Assembly: GCA_023953905.1 (NCBI GenBank) | Contig: JAMLJA010000006.1 | Location: 186,001 to 250,000 of the forward strand | Length of the DNA stretch: 64,000 nt | DNA from: Rhizobiaceae bacterium | Lineage (GTDB): Bacteria > Pseudomonadota > Alphaproteobacteria > Rhizobiales > Rhizobiaceae | Reading direction: 5' to 3' | Made by a program: the position numbers and the translations under genes | Part shown: piece by piece, positions 63,989-64,000 of the stretch | Layout: each line of letters starts with the position of its first letter | How positions within the stretch are numbered: position 1 is the first letter of the stretch | Notes under the pieces: model-generated | Databases searched by the model: none | Told to the model about the DNA's origin: nothing | The model's input: the letters and a program-made list of their open reading frames with translations, nothing else

Positions 63989-64000
63989 CGGAAGAAACGC

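Overview
The window looks like chromosomal DNA of a rhizobial alphaproteobacterium, probably Phyllobacteriaceae (Mesorhizobium/Aminobacter-like). This is inferred from high-GC codon use, a MucR/Ros regulator, an HWE-type histidine kinase, the ccmABCDG locus divergent from acnA, PhaR with phaAB, a SUV3-like helicase followed by S4 protein, ferredoxin and CarD, and the htpX-rsmB-heparinase-purH order. No rRNA or tRNA gene was found.

Region 1 (1-18.4 kb) is an accessory catabolic cluster. A split Tm-1-like/PEP-hydrolase-like gene pair diverges from a TetR regulator. A complete ABC importer follows (binding protein, two permeases, a tiny 2-TM protein, two ATPases), then a TIM-barrel isomerase and an NAD-dependent epimerase/dehydrogenase. 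On the other strand lie an Old Yellow Enzyme, a D-2-hydroxyacid dehydrogenase, a FadR-type GntR regulator, an enolase-superfamily enzyme and another TIM barrel. A paralogue of the first isomerase and a Gfo/Idh/MocA dehydrogenase follow. An identical 11-bp palindrome, fitting the FadR-subfamily operator consensus, overlaps the predicted promoters of the transporter operon and of the isomerase/Gfo operon. The substrate is unknown; a modified sugar, uronate or glycoside is plausible.

Region 2 (18.5-19.9 kb) is an intact IS3-family (IS150-group-like) element that has landed in the loop of an intrinsic terminator and cut it in two.

Region 3 (19.9-30.2 kb) is a second accessory cluster read leftward and preceded by a divergent DeoR-type regulator: binding protein, two permeases, two ATPases, a 2-TM protein, DhaK, DhaL, an LsrF-type thiolase and an SDR dehydrogenase. 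LsrF appears without LsrK, LsrG, LsrR or the Lsr transporter. SDR, DhaKL and LsrF could together convert a C5 deoxy-ketose or polyol into DHAP and acetyl-CoA; this is the best candidate here for an undescribed pathway. The two ATPases also look asymmetric, with one nucleotide site carrying both a Gln-to-Glu Q-loop and an LPPGA signature.

Region 4 (30.4-64 kb) is mostly conserved backbone: MucR-like protein, HWE kinase, cytochrome c maturation genes, aconitase, PHB metabolism, helicase, ferredoxin, CarD, acetyl-CoA synthetase, proteostasis and RNA-modification genes, purH, an IMPase-like phosphatase, Nudix, MFS and ArsR genes. Two small items stand out: a highly structured, possibly 6S-like RNA near 39.7 kb, and a 23-codon ORF near 53.15 kb whose Shine-Dalgarno matches the 16S rRNA tail over 13 nt.
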